Source of the DNA: Schaalia sp. Marseille-Q2122
GTDB lineage: Bacteria; Actinomycetota; Actinomycetes; Actinomycetales; Actinomycetaceae
Reading direction: 5' to 3'
Length of the DNA stretch: 64,000 nucleotides
NCBI RefSeq assembly: GCF_903645355.1
Contig: NZ_CAHJXR010000007.1
Location: 1-64,000, forward strand
Of this stretch, positions 44,565 to 53,881 are shown in pieces (within the stretch, counting starts at the first letter, position 1; each line of letters opens with the position of its first letter). The position numbers and the translations under genes were made by a program. Under the pieces are notes generated by a model. It worked only from the letters and a program-made list of their open reading frames with translations, had not been told where the DNA came from and did not search any database.

Positions 44565-44779
44565 GTGTTGAGGCAGTTAATCGTTATCTTCATTCACACG
44601 GGTACGAATTGTGCCCTTTGAATGGAGATAGCTACATTGACGATTTCTGCACGGAGAGGGATGAGGATAAGTTAGGTCACTGGCTGCGGGACAAAGCACG
44701 GGAATATCAGGATGAAGACCTGGCGAAAGTGTGGCTTTTGTGTCCCATATTGGCACTTTGCGTATCGCTCAATGCTTAA
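44561..44779 (+). CDS. Small ORF of unknown function, second of a pair
   Basis: A possible 72-aa product. NRYLHSHGYELCPLNGDSYI and FCTERDEDKLGHWLRDKARE look like a folded charged domain, and the end KVWLLCPILALCVSLNA looks like a frame that has run into foreign sequence. The start overlaps the previous stop by four bases. It is lower in GC than its surroundings. I suspect a truncated accessory gene. Confidence 0.35.
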   Translation: MSVEAVNRYLHSHGYELCPLNGDSYIDDFCTERDEDKLGHWLRDKAREYQDEDLAKVWLLCPILALCVSLNA

Positions 44780-44788
44780 CGTAGGGCT

Positions 44789-44830
44789 TAACGCTTAATG
44801 TATGCGGTGCACCGCATACATTAAGCGTTA
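44789..44830. repeat. 42-bp perfect palindrome
   Basis: Each 21-base arm is fully complementary to the other with no loop. The central 20 bases, 44800-44819, are GTATGCGGTGCACCGCATAC and match the family core GTAYGYGGYRYRCCRCRTAC also found at 19166 and 57495. It lies between converging genes, so it could terminate transcription or bind a dimeric protein. Confidence 0.85.
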
Positions 44831-44891
44831 CCGTATCCGCTATGCCTTAGCCGACTTGGAGCACTGCTTGTTTTACTTTCTCTAAGAGGGG

Positions 44892-46093
44892 TTATTCCCA
44901 GGAATCATCCGTGTCATCATCAAAACGAAGAGGCTTCATACTCGCAACATCCCCAGGGCCCGCGCCCTCTGAAAGCCTAACCGGTCGACGCTCATCATCA
45001 CGCACACGCACCACCTGATACCCAACACGACTCTTCCCATCCTTACGATCAGAAGACACCCCGGCTGCGCCAGGCCCATATGCGCCAGGAACCCCAGGCA
45101 CACCCGCAGTGGCGGTGGTGGCAGCACCCGGGGTGCCCGCACCAGAAGGGGCGAAAGGACGCAACCCACCAACACCACCAGAAGAAGCAGTAGAAGCAGC
45201 CGAACCAGCCGAACTAGTCGAAGCAGCGGCATTCATTGTTCCAGACCCACCCACAGGGGCACCAAAACCACCCACGCCAGGAACACCAAAAGAACGAGCA
45301 ACACCCACAGAAGGGGTCGAACTGGACACACTCGACATACTGGTAGCAGTTGAGAGCCCACCACCTGCCCTGCCCGCACCAAACACAGGGCCAGCACCCA
45401 CACCACTCCTATGCCCCACATCAACACCCTGGCCCTGCCCCACCAGTGAGCGCGCACTCCCAGCAGCAACCACGCCACCAACACCACCAAGAATGCCCGC
45501 ACTCAAAGACGCGCGAGACGACGGCAACGCAGAACGACCCGCCTCAGAACTCCACCGCGGATCAGTACCATCTGTCACCTGAGCAGGCAAATACCCACCA
45601 ATAGGCCCATCAGAACTCATCTTAGGATTCAACGGAGTCTTGTAAAGATCAAGATGACGCAAAGCATCAGGATCATTAATAGGTTCCATACGACTCCCCG
45701 GCCCAAAAGCAGGCGGACGCCGATACACCCCCACACCACCAGAGCCCGCGCCTGAACCTCCTTGAGGGGCTATAGCACCAAAAGCCCCGACGATCACCCC
45801 CCAACCCGAGCACCCGCCACCAGCACCCACACCCCCCACAGCAACACTGCCCGAAACACTGCCCGGATGAGTGCTCCCGGCAGGTTCCTCACGAAAACGG
45901 CCAGTTTCATCCTTAAGGCTTTGAGTATGAGCGGCGACCTCGGCATTCATAGTCTTCAGGGCAGCGGCAGCAGCAGCTTCGCGTTCGCGATTGGCTTGCT
46001 CGCGCAGTGCAGTCAGGTAGGCATCGGGTGTCACATAGTGATCATCAACGAAAAGACGCTTCTCACTACGAACCCAGATTTCCGTATGTGAGG
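44892..46093 (-). pseudogene. 5'-truncated T7SS-type protein, paralogue of the gene at 57668-59182
   Basis: About 400 codons survive. The remaining part starts in frame at SEKRLFVDDHYVTPDAYLTA and is parallel to YVTPEAYLAALREQANRERE of the intact paralogue. Then come low-complexity Gly/Ser/Ala regions and the shared end GKSRVGYQVVRVRDDERRPV. The first ~120 residues are missing; the sequence passes into the IS3 end at 46094. An internal ATG at 46034 could allow a short product, but it would lack the N-terminal helical domain. The loss probably came from an IS3-linked deletion. Confidence 0.75.
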
Positions 46094-47393
46094 TGCATAC
46101 TGCTTTTTGGACAGGTGATCTGAGAGGATTGTTTGATGAGTTCTTTGACTAGTAGTGCTTCTGGTGGTCGGTCTCGGCGTCGGCGGTATGCGCAGGAGTT
46201 CAAAGATGATGCGGTTCGGATGGTGATTGAGCTTGGTAAGCCGATTGCTCAGGTGGCACGTGATTTGGATGTGAATGAGGGAACGCTTGGTCATTGGGTT
46301 GCCCTGTGGCGTGATGCTCATCCGGGGCAGGATCGTGCGTTGGATGTGTCTGAGCGTCGGGCCTGGGAGGCTGATCGGCGTGCTTTAGCAGAGTTGAAAA
46401 TGGAGAATGAATTCTTGAAAAAAGCCGGGGCCTTCTTTGCAGCCACGCACCAGTCTTAGCGAAGTTTGACCTGATCGATGCGAAGAAGGCAATTTCAAGG
46501 TCGCCTGGATGTGCCGCAAGCTCCACGTGCGTCGCTCATCGTATTACCACTGGAAAAACACGCGTGGTCACGTGAATTCGTATGCTCAACGCCGCGCAGC
46601 ACTCGCCAATGAGGTAAAAGAGATTTTCATTGAACAACGTTCACGGGCTGGGGCACGCGGTATTACCGCTGAAATGCGCAGACGCGGTCACAGCGTCTCG
46701 GTGAAACTGGTGAGTCGGATCATGCGGGAAACAACCTGGTCGCCATTCAACCCAGGGCGTATAAGAAAACCACCATCCGCAGTGAAAACCCCAACGAGTA
46801 TGTGTTGGACCTGGTTGAGCAAGACTTTGCCCCGTCACACTATGAGCCAGGCGAAGTTCTCGTTGGTGATATCACGTATCTGAAGACCCCGAGCGGGTGG
46901 TTGTACCTGGCAACGGTTATTGATCTTGCCACACGCAAAGTGCTGGGCTGGCATACCGCCAACCATATGCGCACCAGCCTGGTCACCACTGCTTTGGAGA
47001 TGGCCCTGGGTAATGGAGCCCTGCCTGGATGCGTGTTTCACTCCGACAGGGGCGCTCAATACACCAGCAAGGAATTCGACACGTTCTGCGAAAACAACTT
47101 CGTTTACCAGTCCAAAGGACGCGTCGCGACCTGCTATGACAACGCGGTAGCCGAATCCTTCTTTGCCAGCCTCAAAGTCGAGTTCTACTACCAACAAGCC
47201 CACCCCGGAGGACTTGGCACCACCCACGAAATCGCCCGGTGGATCACCTTCTACAACACCACCCGATTCCACTCCGCTATCAACTACCTACCCCCAGAGC
47301 GCGAATGGGAACGCAGACGCGTCCAGCAACACACCCTCGCGGCCAAACCCGCAATAAGGAAAACCACACAAACTGTCCAAAAAGTTGACAGCA
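46094..47393 (+). mobile_element. IS3-family insertion sequence, decayed
   Basis: A ~1.3-kb element with two ORFs in the IS3 layout. The left end (46094-46115) reads TGCATACTGCTTTTTGGACA and the right end (47372-47393) is its imperfect inverse, ending in GTTGACAGCA. No clear target duplication is seen: the left flank is a truncated T7SS-type gene and the right flank a truncated ISL3 transposase. That suggests a deletion or recombination after insertion. Confidence 0.8.
46136..46459 (+). CDS. IS3 family transposase OrfA
   Basis: A 107-aa helix-turn-helix protein. RRRRYAQEFKDDAVRMVIEL, PIAQVARDLDVNEGTLGHWV and the leucine-zipper-like ALAELKMENEFLKKAGAFFA are typical of OrfA. The frame ends soon after a GAAAAAAG run near 46417-46424, which in IS3 elements serves for programmed frameshifting to OrfAB. 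ATG 46136 is three bases after the opening of the frame. Confidence 0.88.
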   Translation: MSSLTSSASGGRSRRRRYAQEFKDDAVRMVIELGKPIAQVARDLDVNEGTLGHWVALWRDAHPGQDRALDVSERRAWEADRRALAELKMENEFLKKAGAFFAATHQS

Positions 47394-47413
47394 CATCACA
47401 TCCACGCCAATAA
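46450..47413 (+). pseudogene. IS3 family transposase OrfB, interrupted by frameshifts
   Basis: The DDE transposase is split. One frame begins LAKFDLIDAKKA; one missing A near 46492 leads to NFKVAWMCRKLHVRRSSYYH. Another missing A near 46733 leads to NNLVAIQPRAYKKTT. The rest is intact: VLVGDITYLKTPSGWLYLAT has the first Asp, GCVFHSDRGAQYTSKEFDTF the second Asp, and ATCYDNAVAESFFASLK the Glu. As it stands no active transposase would be made. Its frame extends through the right end of the element and stops at 47413. Confidence 0.8.
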
Positions 47414-47900
47414 CTCTCACACCGTCAAACCGGGCCGGGTTATTGATCAAGACCTCCAGGCCCTCAGCCACTACAGCGTCGTTAGCGGTATCCCAAGCCA
47501 CCCCTAGCCCCTGGGCGAGGCTAGCTATGCTCAAGTGCTTGCACACAACCGCTTCCAACGCCCATCGCGCCGCCCGTCTGGACAGGAGTGCTTTGGGGGC
47601 TGCTGCTGACTCCATGTTCTGTCGCCACACATGCCCACACTCCCGACAGCGGTACCTACGCAGCCGTACCAACAAACTGGTAGGACGCCACCCAAAAGGC
47701 ACATGCGCAAGCCTTCGCGTCACACTGTCGCGTACTAGTCCTTGGCCGCCACACCTCCTGCACCAGTTATCCGGCTCTACCACGCGGCATTCGAGCACTG
47801 CTCGCTCAGGCTCAACACACTGGCCGGTAACAATGAGCCCAAGGCCGTCCAAACCAGCAAAAGTAGTCAAATCAGGCTCAATGAAGGTAGCGTTGGACAT
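47394..47900 (-). pseudogene. ISL3 family transposase, 5' fragment
   Basis: About 167 N-terminal residues remain. The zinc-binding and HTH part is clear: CRVVEPDNWCRRCGGQGLVR, VRLRRYRCRECGHVWRQN, ALEAVVCKHLSIASLAQGLG, and VRVIGVDV just before the DDE domain should continue. It breaks at the right end of the IS3 element and the catalytic part is absent from the window. So the ISL3 copy is dead and was cut by the IS3 insertion or a later deletion. Confidence 0.85.
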
Positions 47901-47955
47901 GTTGAGGTCTTCCCGTTGGAGGCTGTGTTAACTCCCATCATCGGAAGACCTCAAC
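47901..47955. repeat. Inverted repeat at the ISL3 end
   Basis: GTTGAGGTCTTCC (47901-47913) and GGAAGACCTCAAC (47943-47955) form a dyad just upstream of the transposase fragment. The outer arm may be the terminal inverted repeat of the ISL3 copy. The remaining sequence to 48092 shows no gene. Confidence 0.5.
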
Positions 47956-48092
47956 GCCTATCCACACACCAACACCCCCGCACTAGCTCACACCCACCCA
48001 CACCCTCAATTGGGAAGAGCCACTTTACGACCCCCACGGGACACCTTCGCTCACTCCCAGGCACCAACTCAGGGCGGACCGGCGTTCGTTGT

Positions 48093-48175
48093 CTAGCGGC
48101 TTATGGTGATGCCCTCTGGTGTGGGTTCAAAATGTGTTTTGGGAACCTACTTCAGGTTGCTCGCATCACTTTTTG
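48093..48175 (-). pseudogene. 3' remnant of a fourth lipoprotein paralogue
   Basis: The minus strand reads VPKTHFEPTPEGITISR then stop, closely like the end of the next gene (WVPKTLFEPTPEGIIVL). The Trp codon is a TAG stop here. Only about 27 codons are left, and nothing upstream matches. It shows that the tandem lipoprotein array was once at least four genes long. Confidence 0.75.
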
Positions 48176-48279
48176 TAATTCTTGAACCATCCTTTCAGGC
48201 TTCACCCCGGAACGAAACCCAGGACGGTTCAAGCGTTATTGGGGGAGGGACTGGCGGTGATGGGGCCGCGCTTCGTTGT

Positions 48280-49011
48280 CTAGAGTACGATGATGCCCTC
48301 TGGTGTGGGTTCAAAGAGGGTTTTGGGGACCCATTTGAGGGTGTTGAGTAGGTTTTTGCTGCTGTCGAGAATTGGTGGAACGTTGCCGTCGGGTAGGCGT
48401 TCAAGGGGAGGCGTTCGTAATCTGACCGTCCAGATGCCGTCGCATCGCCAGACAAGCCACCTTTCAATCCGGTCGCCGGTAACTCTACGTTTAGTGATTT
48501 CAGTGAAGCCTAGGGCAAGGTTTCCGTCAATGTATCGAGGGGGTAGCGCGTAACGGATTTTCTCTTCTTCTCCACCGTCTAGCTCACGCACAGCATTGAG
48601 GTCCCCAGCTTGTTTTGTATACAGCTCATGGAATTCGCTTGGAGAGCTTGGAATGACAGGATCCCCCCGAGGGATAAACCCGTAATAGACACTCAACAAG
48701 TCGGAGATATATGGGTGGCGGGTGGCAGTAGCATGTCCGTAAGCGTTTACTTTCGTGTTATGCGTTACCTGGGTGTTTTGGTCGTATTCAGCTTGGTAGG
48801 GGATAGGGTCAGTGTTTTCGAAGGGTCCGAAGAGGACGCCTTCGGTGGGTGGGCCTGTGTGCGTCTCGGTGCAGGTGGGGCCGTGGTAGTCGGCGGGGAG
48901 CTCGGGGTAGGTGGCAAGCATCCCCTCAGGGGGTGTAGGGCTGCACGCAGCAAGCGCCGAGGCTAGCGACAATGCTGCAAGGGCGGTGAGGAAGCGTTGA
49001 GTTTGCATCAT
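48280..49011 (-). CDS. Tandem lipoprotein paralogue C
   Basis: A 243-aa lipoprotein, last of three in the minus-strand operon. The signal peptide QRFLTALAALSLASALAAC has a lipobox. The mature protein contains PPEGMLATYPELPADYHGPT, CTETHTGPPTEGVLFGPFEN, and RYALPPRYIDGNLALGFTEI. The C-terminus WLVWRCDGIWTVRLRTPPLE holds a second Cys pair partner. The 3' end differs most among the three copies. Downstream of a T7SS-type large protein, it could be an immunity lipoprotein, but this is a guess from layout. Confidence 0.8.
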   Translation of the reverse strand: MMQTQRFLTALAALSLASALAACSPTPPEGMLATYPELPADYHGPTCTETHTGPPTEGVLFGPFENTDPIPYQAEYDQNTQVTHNTKVNAYGHATATRHPYISDLLSVYYGFIPRGDPVIPSSPSEFHELYTKQAGDLNAVRELDGGEEEKIRYALPPRYIDGNLALGFTEITKRRVTGDRIERWLVWRCDGIWTVRLRTPPLERLPDGNVPPILDSSKNLLNTLKWVPKTLFEPTPEGIIVL

Positions 49012-49105
49012 GACTGTCCATCTAATTGGCTCGAATGCTAAGAATCTGCCGAAGACCTATGAAAGGAATGTTTTCTTGCGAGATTCCCTTAACGGACTAA
49101 AAGGC

Positions 49106-49846
49106 CTACCTGTAGTCCCGGGGCGGCGGGTCTTCGAAGCGCGTCTTTGGAACCCATTTCATAGTGTCGAGTAGTTTCTTGTCTTCTTCGAGAAATGGTG
49201 GAACACTCCCGTCTGCCGGCCGTTTGAGTTCAGCTGAATGTAATGTGATTGTCCAGAGGCCGTCGCATCGCCAGACAAACCATTTTTCGATCCGTTTGCC
49301 GGTCACTCTGTACTTTGTGATTAGGGTGTAGCCCAGGGCGAGGTTGCCATCGATGTAGCGAGGCGGTAGAGCGTAACGGATTGTTTCTTCGCCATCGCTA
49401 CTTACTTTCGCGGTGTTAAGATCACCAGCTAATTCAATATACCTCTGTCGGAAATCCTCGGGGGATTCGGGGATCCCATGATCCCTATGAGATGCAACCC
49501 CGTAACGTACATACACCGCATCGGTGAGAGCAGGGATTTCGACAAGGTCTACCCGAGTAAGGTTGACTCGGCTGTGGGTATTTACATTCGTATCGTGCGC
49601 TACCTCGGTGTAGTGGTTGTACTTGACCTCGTAGGGGATAGGGTCTTGATTTTCGAAGGGACCAAAGATGACGCCTTCAGTGGGTGGGCCGGTATGTGTT
49701 CCGCTGCAGGTGGGGCCGGTGTAGTCGGCGGGGAGTTCAGGGTAGTCGGCGAGCATGCCTTCGGGTGGAGTGGGGCTGCAAGCGGCGAGCACTGACGCTA
49801 GCGACAATGCTGCAAGGGCGGTGAGGAAGCGTTGAGTTTGCATCAT
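49106..49846 (-). CDS. Tandem lipoprotein paralogue B
   Basis: A 246-aa paralogue with the same signal peptide and lipobox (LASVLAAC). It shares GMLADYPELPADYTGPTCSG and the 3' end TMKWVPKTRFEDPPPRDYR with paralogue A. The middle, ALTDAVYVRYGVASHRDHGI, is its own. The ~95-bp gap upstream of it and the start of the signal peptide are nearly identical to those of paralogue C, which marks a recent duplication with an 835-bp unit. Confidence 0.8.
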   Translation of the reverse strand: MMQTQRFLTALAALSLASVLAACSPTPPEGMLADYPELPADYTGPTCSGTHTGPPTEGVIFGPFENQDPIPYEVKYNHYTEVAHDTNVNTHSRVNLTRVDLVEIPALTDAVYVRYGVASHRDHGIPESPEDFRQRYIELAGDLNTAKVSSDGEETIRYALPPRYIDGNLALGYTLITKYRVTGKRIEKWFVWRCDGLWTITLHSAELKRPADGSVPPFLEEDKKLLDTMKWVPKTRFEDPPPRDYR

Positions 49847-49940
49847 GACTGTCCATCTAATTGGCTCGAATGCTAAGAATCTGCCGAAGACCTATGAAAG
49901 GAATGTTTTCTTGCGAGATTCCCTTAACGGACTAAAAGGC

Positions 49941-50684
49941 CTACCTGTAGTCCCGGGGCGGCGGGTCTTCGAAGCGCGTCTTTGGAACCCATTTCATAGT
50001 GTCGAGTAGTTTCTTGTCTTCTTCGAGAAATGGTGGAACACTCCCGTCTGCCGGGCGCTTAAGGCGAGCTGAATGTAATGTGATTGTCCAGAGGCCGTCG
50101 CATCGCCAGACACGCCATTTTTCGATCCGTTTGCCGGTCACTCTGTACTTTGTGATTAGGGTGTAGCCCAGGGCGAGGTTGCCATCGATGTAGCGAGGCG
50201 GTAGAGCGTACCTGATTGTTTCTTCTCCACCGCCGTTGGTCACTTCCACGGTGTTGAGATCGCCAGCCATTTCAATATACCGTTGTCGGAAATCCTCAGG
50301 AGATTCCGGGATTACAGGATCGCCAAGAGGTGTCACCCCGTAATACACATACACTGCATCGGCAAAAACGGGACTTTCCAGAAGGGCTTCTCGAGTGAGG
50401 TTTGCTCGACCGTGAGTGTTTGCCTTCGTATCGTGCGCTACCTCGGTGTAGTGGTTGTACTTGACCTCGTAGGGGATAGGGTCTTGATTTTCGAAGGGAC
50501 CAAAGATGACGCCTTCAGTGGGTGGGCCGGTATGTGTTCCGCTGCAGGTGGGGCCGGTGTAGTCGGCGGGGAGTTCAGGGTAGTCGGCGAGCATGCCTTC
50601 GGGTGGAGGCGGGCTGCACGCAGCAAGCGCCGAGGCTAGCGACAATGCTGCGAGAGCGGTGAGGAAGCGTTTAGTCCGTGTCAT
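49941..50684 (-). CDS. Tandem lipoprotein paralogue A
   Basis: A 247-aa paralogue, first in the array. MTRTKRFLTALAALSLASAL leads to the lipobox LAAC. It is close to paralogue B through most of its length but has FADAVYVYYGVTPLGDPVIP in the middle. The ATG 50684 has GGAAGA upstream and overlaps the end of the DUF6571-like gene by 14 bases. The longer frame to 50780 is only overlap with that gene. Confidence 0.8.
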   Translation of the reverse strand: MTRTKRFLTALAALSLASALAACSPPPPEGMLADYPELPADYTGPTCSGTHTGPPTEGVIFGPFENQDPIPYEVKYNHYTEVAHDTKANTHGRANLTREALLESPVFADAVYVYYGVTPLGDPVIPESPEDFRQRYIEMAGDLNTVEVTNGGGEETIRYALPPRYIDGNLALGYTLITKYRVTGKRIEKWRVWRCDGLWTITLHSARLKRPADGSVPPFLEEDKKLLDTMKWVPKTRFEDPPPRDYR

Positions 50685-53418
50685 GAGCATTCTTCCATCC
50701 GGTTTCCACTCTCTCTCGAAGAGCATCGATTGCTTGCAAGTGACTGGCAAACCCTGGGTTGTTTGAGAGATACGTGTCAAAGATGTCCTTTTCAGAATCG
50801 GACATCTGATCGTATGGTTTGAAAACGGTGGTCACTCCAGCTATTTCTCGAGGAACTTCTGTGAAGGTTTCTCCGTGGTAGGGCGGGATTTCTTCAATGG
50901 TTGTCAATGCTCGGCGGTACAGCAGATCAATATCTCTGCTGAAATCGTATGCGGTCTCTTTGCGCTGGTCCGTTAGGCTCACGCCAGGTTGTGGGGGCTG
51001 GATTGCGTCAGCAAATTGGCCCGCAACGGACTCCTTCATCTCGTCGATGCCTGGAATGTTATCTCCTCTTTTGAGTGTGACAAGATCCAATGCGAATTCA
51101 CCGGCTTGTGCCAGGCGTTCATTTCTCTCTGCATAGACCTCGCGTAACTCTTTTGCGGCATGTATGGGTTCAAGGTGAGTGTATCCAAGGATCTTGCCCC
51201 ATCGGCTGAGCGCATTGTCCGTACCAGAACCGGCAGAATTGATAGTGGAATGCAAGTCTTGATTGAGGCCAAGGATAGCGGCCTTACGCAGATAATCGAG
51301 CGCTGGTGGGTGTCCATTCGGGTGGGAGACCCTGTATTGAGGATCGTTAAAAAGGGTCGCGCGTGCTTCGTCAAAGGCGAGATCTGCAATGACCCCGTTG
51401 TGACGACTGATGCTGCTCGCGAGGAGAGAGCCTACCTTGATTCTGTAGGGGTTGCCGTCGGTTCTGGCACTTATGTGACTGTCCTCTTCGTTAGTGCTTT
51501 CCGACATTCCAATCGCAAGATCCTCGGCACGGAAGGCGAGCACCTTGCCCATCCACGGTCGCAGTTCGGCATTGGAATACCCGTAGATATCTTGGCCTAG
51601 GTATTTATCGTCGTCTCCATGGTCTCGGTTGAGTCCATCCTGGTAGCCCTCGATAAAGTTCAAAGCTACAGTGGCGCTGACTTTTCCTGTGTGTCGGGAA
51701 CGTTGCCACGCGGCCTTTGCCTCCTCAAAGTCCTTCGGGTTGTCGAAATCTCCTCGTAGAGGTTCCTTCAGATGGGGGTGTGTTTCCGGGGCAGTCACGT
51801 CCGCGATCATATTCCCGAATGCGTGTCCACGATCCATGAAGCCAAAGCTGCCTTCGAAGGACTGATTTCGGTGTCCTGCAAGATAGCGGGCAAAGGAAAC
51901 GGTCTTGTCAGTGCTCTGGTTACCTTCGATCACTTTGACCGTAAAAGGAGCCTCTTTCGATAGGAAATCACCAATTGCATTGAGCCTGTCACGTTCCTGA
52001 ATCCTCTGAGGAGAATCCTCCGGTAGTCCTTCGAGAGAATCGGGTGTGTCGGACAGGAGGAAGATCGACTGCATGGGGTCTAGTAGAGCGCTATTGGTGC
52101 CGAGCAGAAGGTCATAAGGTGCTCGACCCTCGTTGCGCGCAGCGCTGAGTCCTGCTCCGCTCTCACGGTCCCATAGAAGAATGTCCTCTGCCAGGGAGGG
52201 AGTGTGTTGGCCGTCTGTTCCCTCATGTCCGCTGTAGAACGCGGCACCCAAGGTAAGGTTGGGGTTGCGATTTGCCGCGTGACCAGTCAGCTGGCTAAAG
52301 AGGTTGTATCCCTCAATATCTGTGTGTGCATCGAAATAGTCACTGCCTTGAGGGCTGATGAGCTTCCGGCCGCTCTCATGGATCTCCTGCAGCTCATGGG
52401 CAAGCATCTCATCGTAGGAACGACCAGATTTGCCGATAAGACCAGCCTTCACCTGGTCGAAGCTCTCTTGAGAGAGGGAGGTGTCGCCAGAATAGTTTGC
52501 GCCGCCCGTCGCGAGCGCCAACATGGTACCAACGGAGGCGAGAAGATCAGATCGTTCCTTTTCGTGGGGGATCATAGAGCCAGGCATGCCGGGTGCAATG
52601 CGCATAGCGAATTGATAGAGGTCCTCCGCACTGACCTGATCAAGAACAGCGCGACTATAGAACGGGTCCTTCAAAAGCTCGCCGTACTTCTCATGGAACG
52701 CAAGGAGTTCCTCGGTCGTCAGATCCTTGTCCCGTATCCCTTGGGAAATGTCGTCGGCTAACGACAACGCATGCTCCCACTGGGCCTGACCGTCAATCAG
52801 AGGAATGTCATCAAACAAGGCTGCTCCGATAGCCTCGCGGCTTTCGGCTGCGGCTTTCGCAGGGACGATCTGGTCCTGAAGGGTCCGAAGTAAGCGGGCA
52901 ACATCACCCGCAGCCTCGTCAAGGAAGCGGATCTTCGACTCGTAGGATTGGCGGATCCTCACAAGTTCCTCATCGCGGAGTGTATATGCACGCTCCCGTT
53001 GTGCTCCAAAATGCGATGCGGGAGGGGACGTGGGGCTGTTCTGGGCATTCATCTCATCGATGTTGATGTCTGCGATAGCCTGCTCGCATATGCGATTGGC
53101 TTCGTCCCAGTCGTCCCACAAGGCCGGAAGTGAAACGTTAATCGTCGAACCCAGCAAGTCGCCCCATTCATTAATGCTCTCCGCGGCTTTGCCTAAGCGA
53201 GGCGCCAGATCACGTACCTTGCTCCCCAGCGTCTGTAACTGTGACACGTAGGCCTCTGCTGCCTCACCCACCCACTCTGGGCGCCGGGTGCGCGCAGTAT
53301 CCACCGATATCTGGGTGCCATTAATGATGTAAGAAATGCGCTGGAGCTCGCCTGCGATGCGGTACAGCTGTGGGCGACGGTCTTCTGGTGCGGGAAGCGC
53401 GTTCATGCCACGGGTCAT
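50671..53418 (-). CDS. Large DUF6571-like, WXG-type N-terminal protein
   Basis: A 915-aa protein with no signal peptide or membrane helix. The first ~110 residues are helical with TARTRRPEWVGEAAEAYVSQ, a WXG-like turn. A central part has ELLKDPFYSRAVLDQVSAED and LLASVGTMLALATGGANYSG, the pattern of DUF6571 proteins common beside T7SS genes in actinobacteria. A C-terminal LPxxA-like repeat region is absent, and the end EVPREIAGVTTVFKPYDQMS is unknown. It is cotranscribed with the 112-aa gene before it and the lipoproteins after it. A secreted effector is plausible. Confidence 0.7.
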   Translation of the reverse strand: MTRGMNALPAPEDRRPQLYRIAGELQRISYIINGTQISVDTARTRRPEWVGEAAEAYVSQLQTLGSKVRDLAPRLGKAAESINEWGDLLGSTINVSLPALWDDWDEANRICEQAIADINIDEMNAQNSPTSPPASHFGAQRERAYTLRDEELVRIRQSYESKIRFLDEAAGDVARLLRTLQDQIVPAKAAAESREAIGAALFDDIPLIDGQAQWEHALSLADDISQGIRDKDLTTEELLAFHEKYGELLKDPFYSRAVLDQVSAEDLYQFAMRIAPGMPGSMIPHEKERSDLLASVGTMLALATGGANYSGDTSLSQESFDQVKAGLIGKSGRSYDEMLAHELQEIHESGRKLISPQGSDYFDAHTDIEGYNLFSQLTGHAANRNPNLTLGAAFYSGHEGTDGQHTPSLAEDILLWDRESGAGLSAARNEGRAPYDLLLGTNSALLDPMQSIFLLSDTPDSLEGLPEDSPQRIQERDRLNAIGDFLSKEAPFTVKVIEGNQSTDKTVSFARYLAGHRNQSFEGSFGFMDRGHAFGNMIADVTAPETHPHLKEPLRGDFDNPKDFEEAKAAWQRSRHTGKVSATVALNFIEGYQDGLNRDHGDDDKYLGQDIYGYSNAELRPWMGKVLAFRAEDLAIGMSESTNEEDSHISARTDGNPYRIKVGSLLASSISRHNGVIADLAFDEARATLFNDPQYRVSHPNGHPPALDYLRKAAILGLNQDLHSTINSAGSGTDNALSRWGKILGYTHLEPIHAAKELREVYAERNERLAQAGEFALDLVTLKRGDNIPGIDEMKESVAGQFADAIQPPQPGVSLTDQRKETAYDFSRDIDLLYRRALTTIEEIPPYHGETFTEVPREIAGVTTVFKPYDQMSDSEKDIFDTYLSNNPGFASHLQAIDALRERVETGWKNAHDTD

Positions 53419-53756
53419 TAGCCGAGCCTTTCAGCAAGAAGTCTGAACTGGTCAGATACCTCGTACTCTGAGCGATCGAAGTTGGAGATCGCTTTCTCTT
53501 GCCCCGAACCCATGAGTGCGCACGCGTCTGAATACTCTAAGAGGACAAGCCTCATCACCCGGCAGAAGGTCTGGAGCTGAGACTGTAGAGATCGTGTCCC
53601 CTCTCCATCGCCGCACGGCATGTCAGGAACTGCTCCGGCTGCCTCACGATAGGGCATGGAAGCACCTGCCGAAGAAAAAACCTCGCTGTCGTGCCAGTCT
53701 TTCTTGATGCTGATTCCTATCGAATCTCGATCGAAACCTACTTCTTGCAATGCGCT
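53418..53756 (-). CDS. Small helical partner of the DUF6571-like protein
   Basis: About 112 aa from GTG 53756; the frame can be extended to 53777. It has FDRDSIGISIKKDWHDSEVF at the N-terminus and two helices at the C-terminus (LQTFCRVMRLVLLEYSDACA and ISNFDRSEYEVSDQFRLLAE). There is no WXG turn. Its stop shares a base with the large gene's start, so they are coupled. It resembles the small helical helper genes found before large T7SS substrates. Start choice is uncertain. Confidence 0.55.
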   Translation of the reverse strand, partial: SALQEVGFDRDSIGISIKKDWHDSEVFSSAGASMPYREAAGAVPDMPCGDGEGTRSLQSQLQTFCRVMRLVLLEYSDACALMGSGQEKAISNFDRSEYEVSDQFRLLAERLG

Positions 53757-53881
53757 CACCTGCCTGTGTGCTGTCAACTACTTCGTACTGTAACAAGGCT
53801 GAGGGACTCGGGGTGGGTGAATCGGATACAGACTATGGTGAAACAGTACGCTCCGATGCGCATGGTGGCATCATATGTCCC

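Noticed and set aside
46094-47900. An intact, active insertion sequence
   Set aside because: OrfB of the IS3 element is frameshifted at two places and the ISL3 transposase lacks its catalytic domain.
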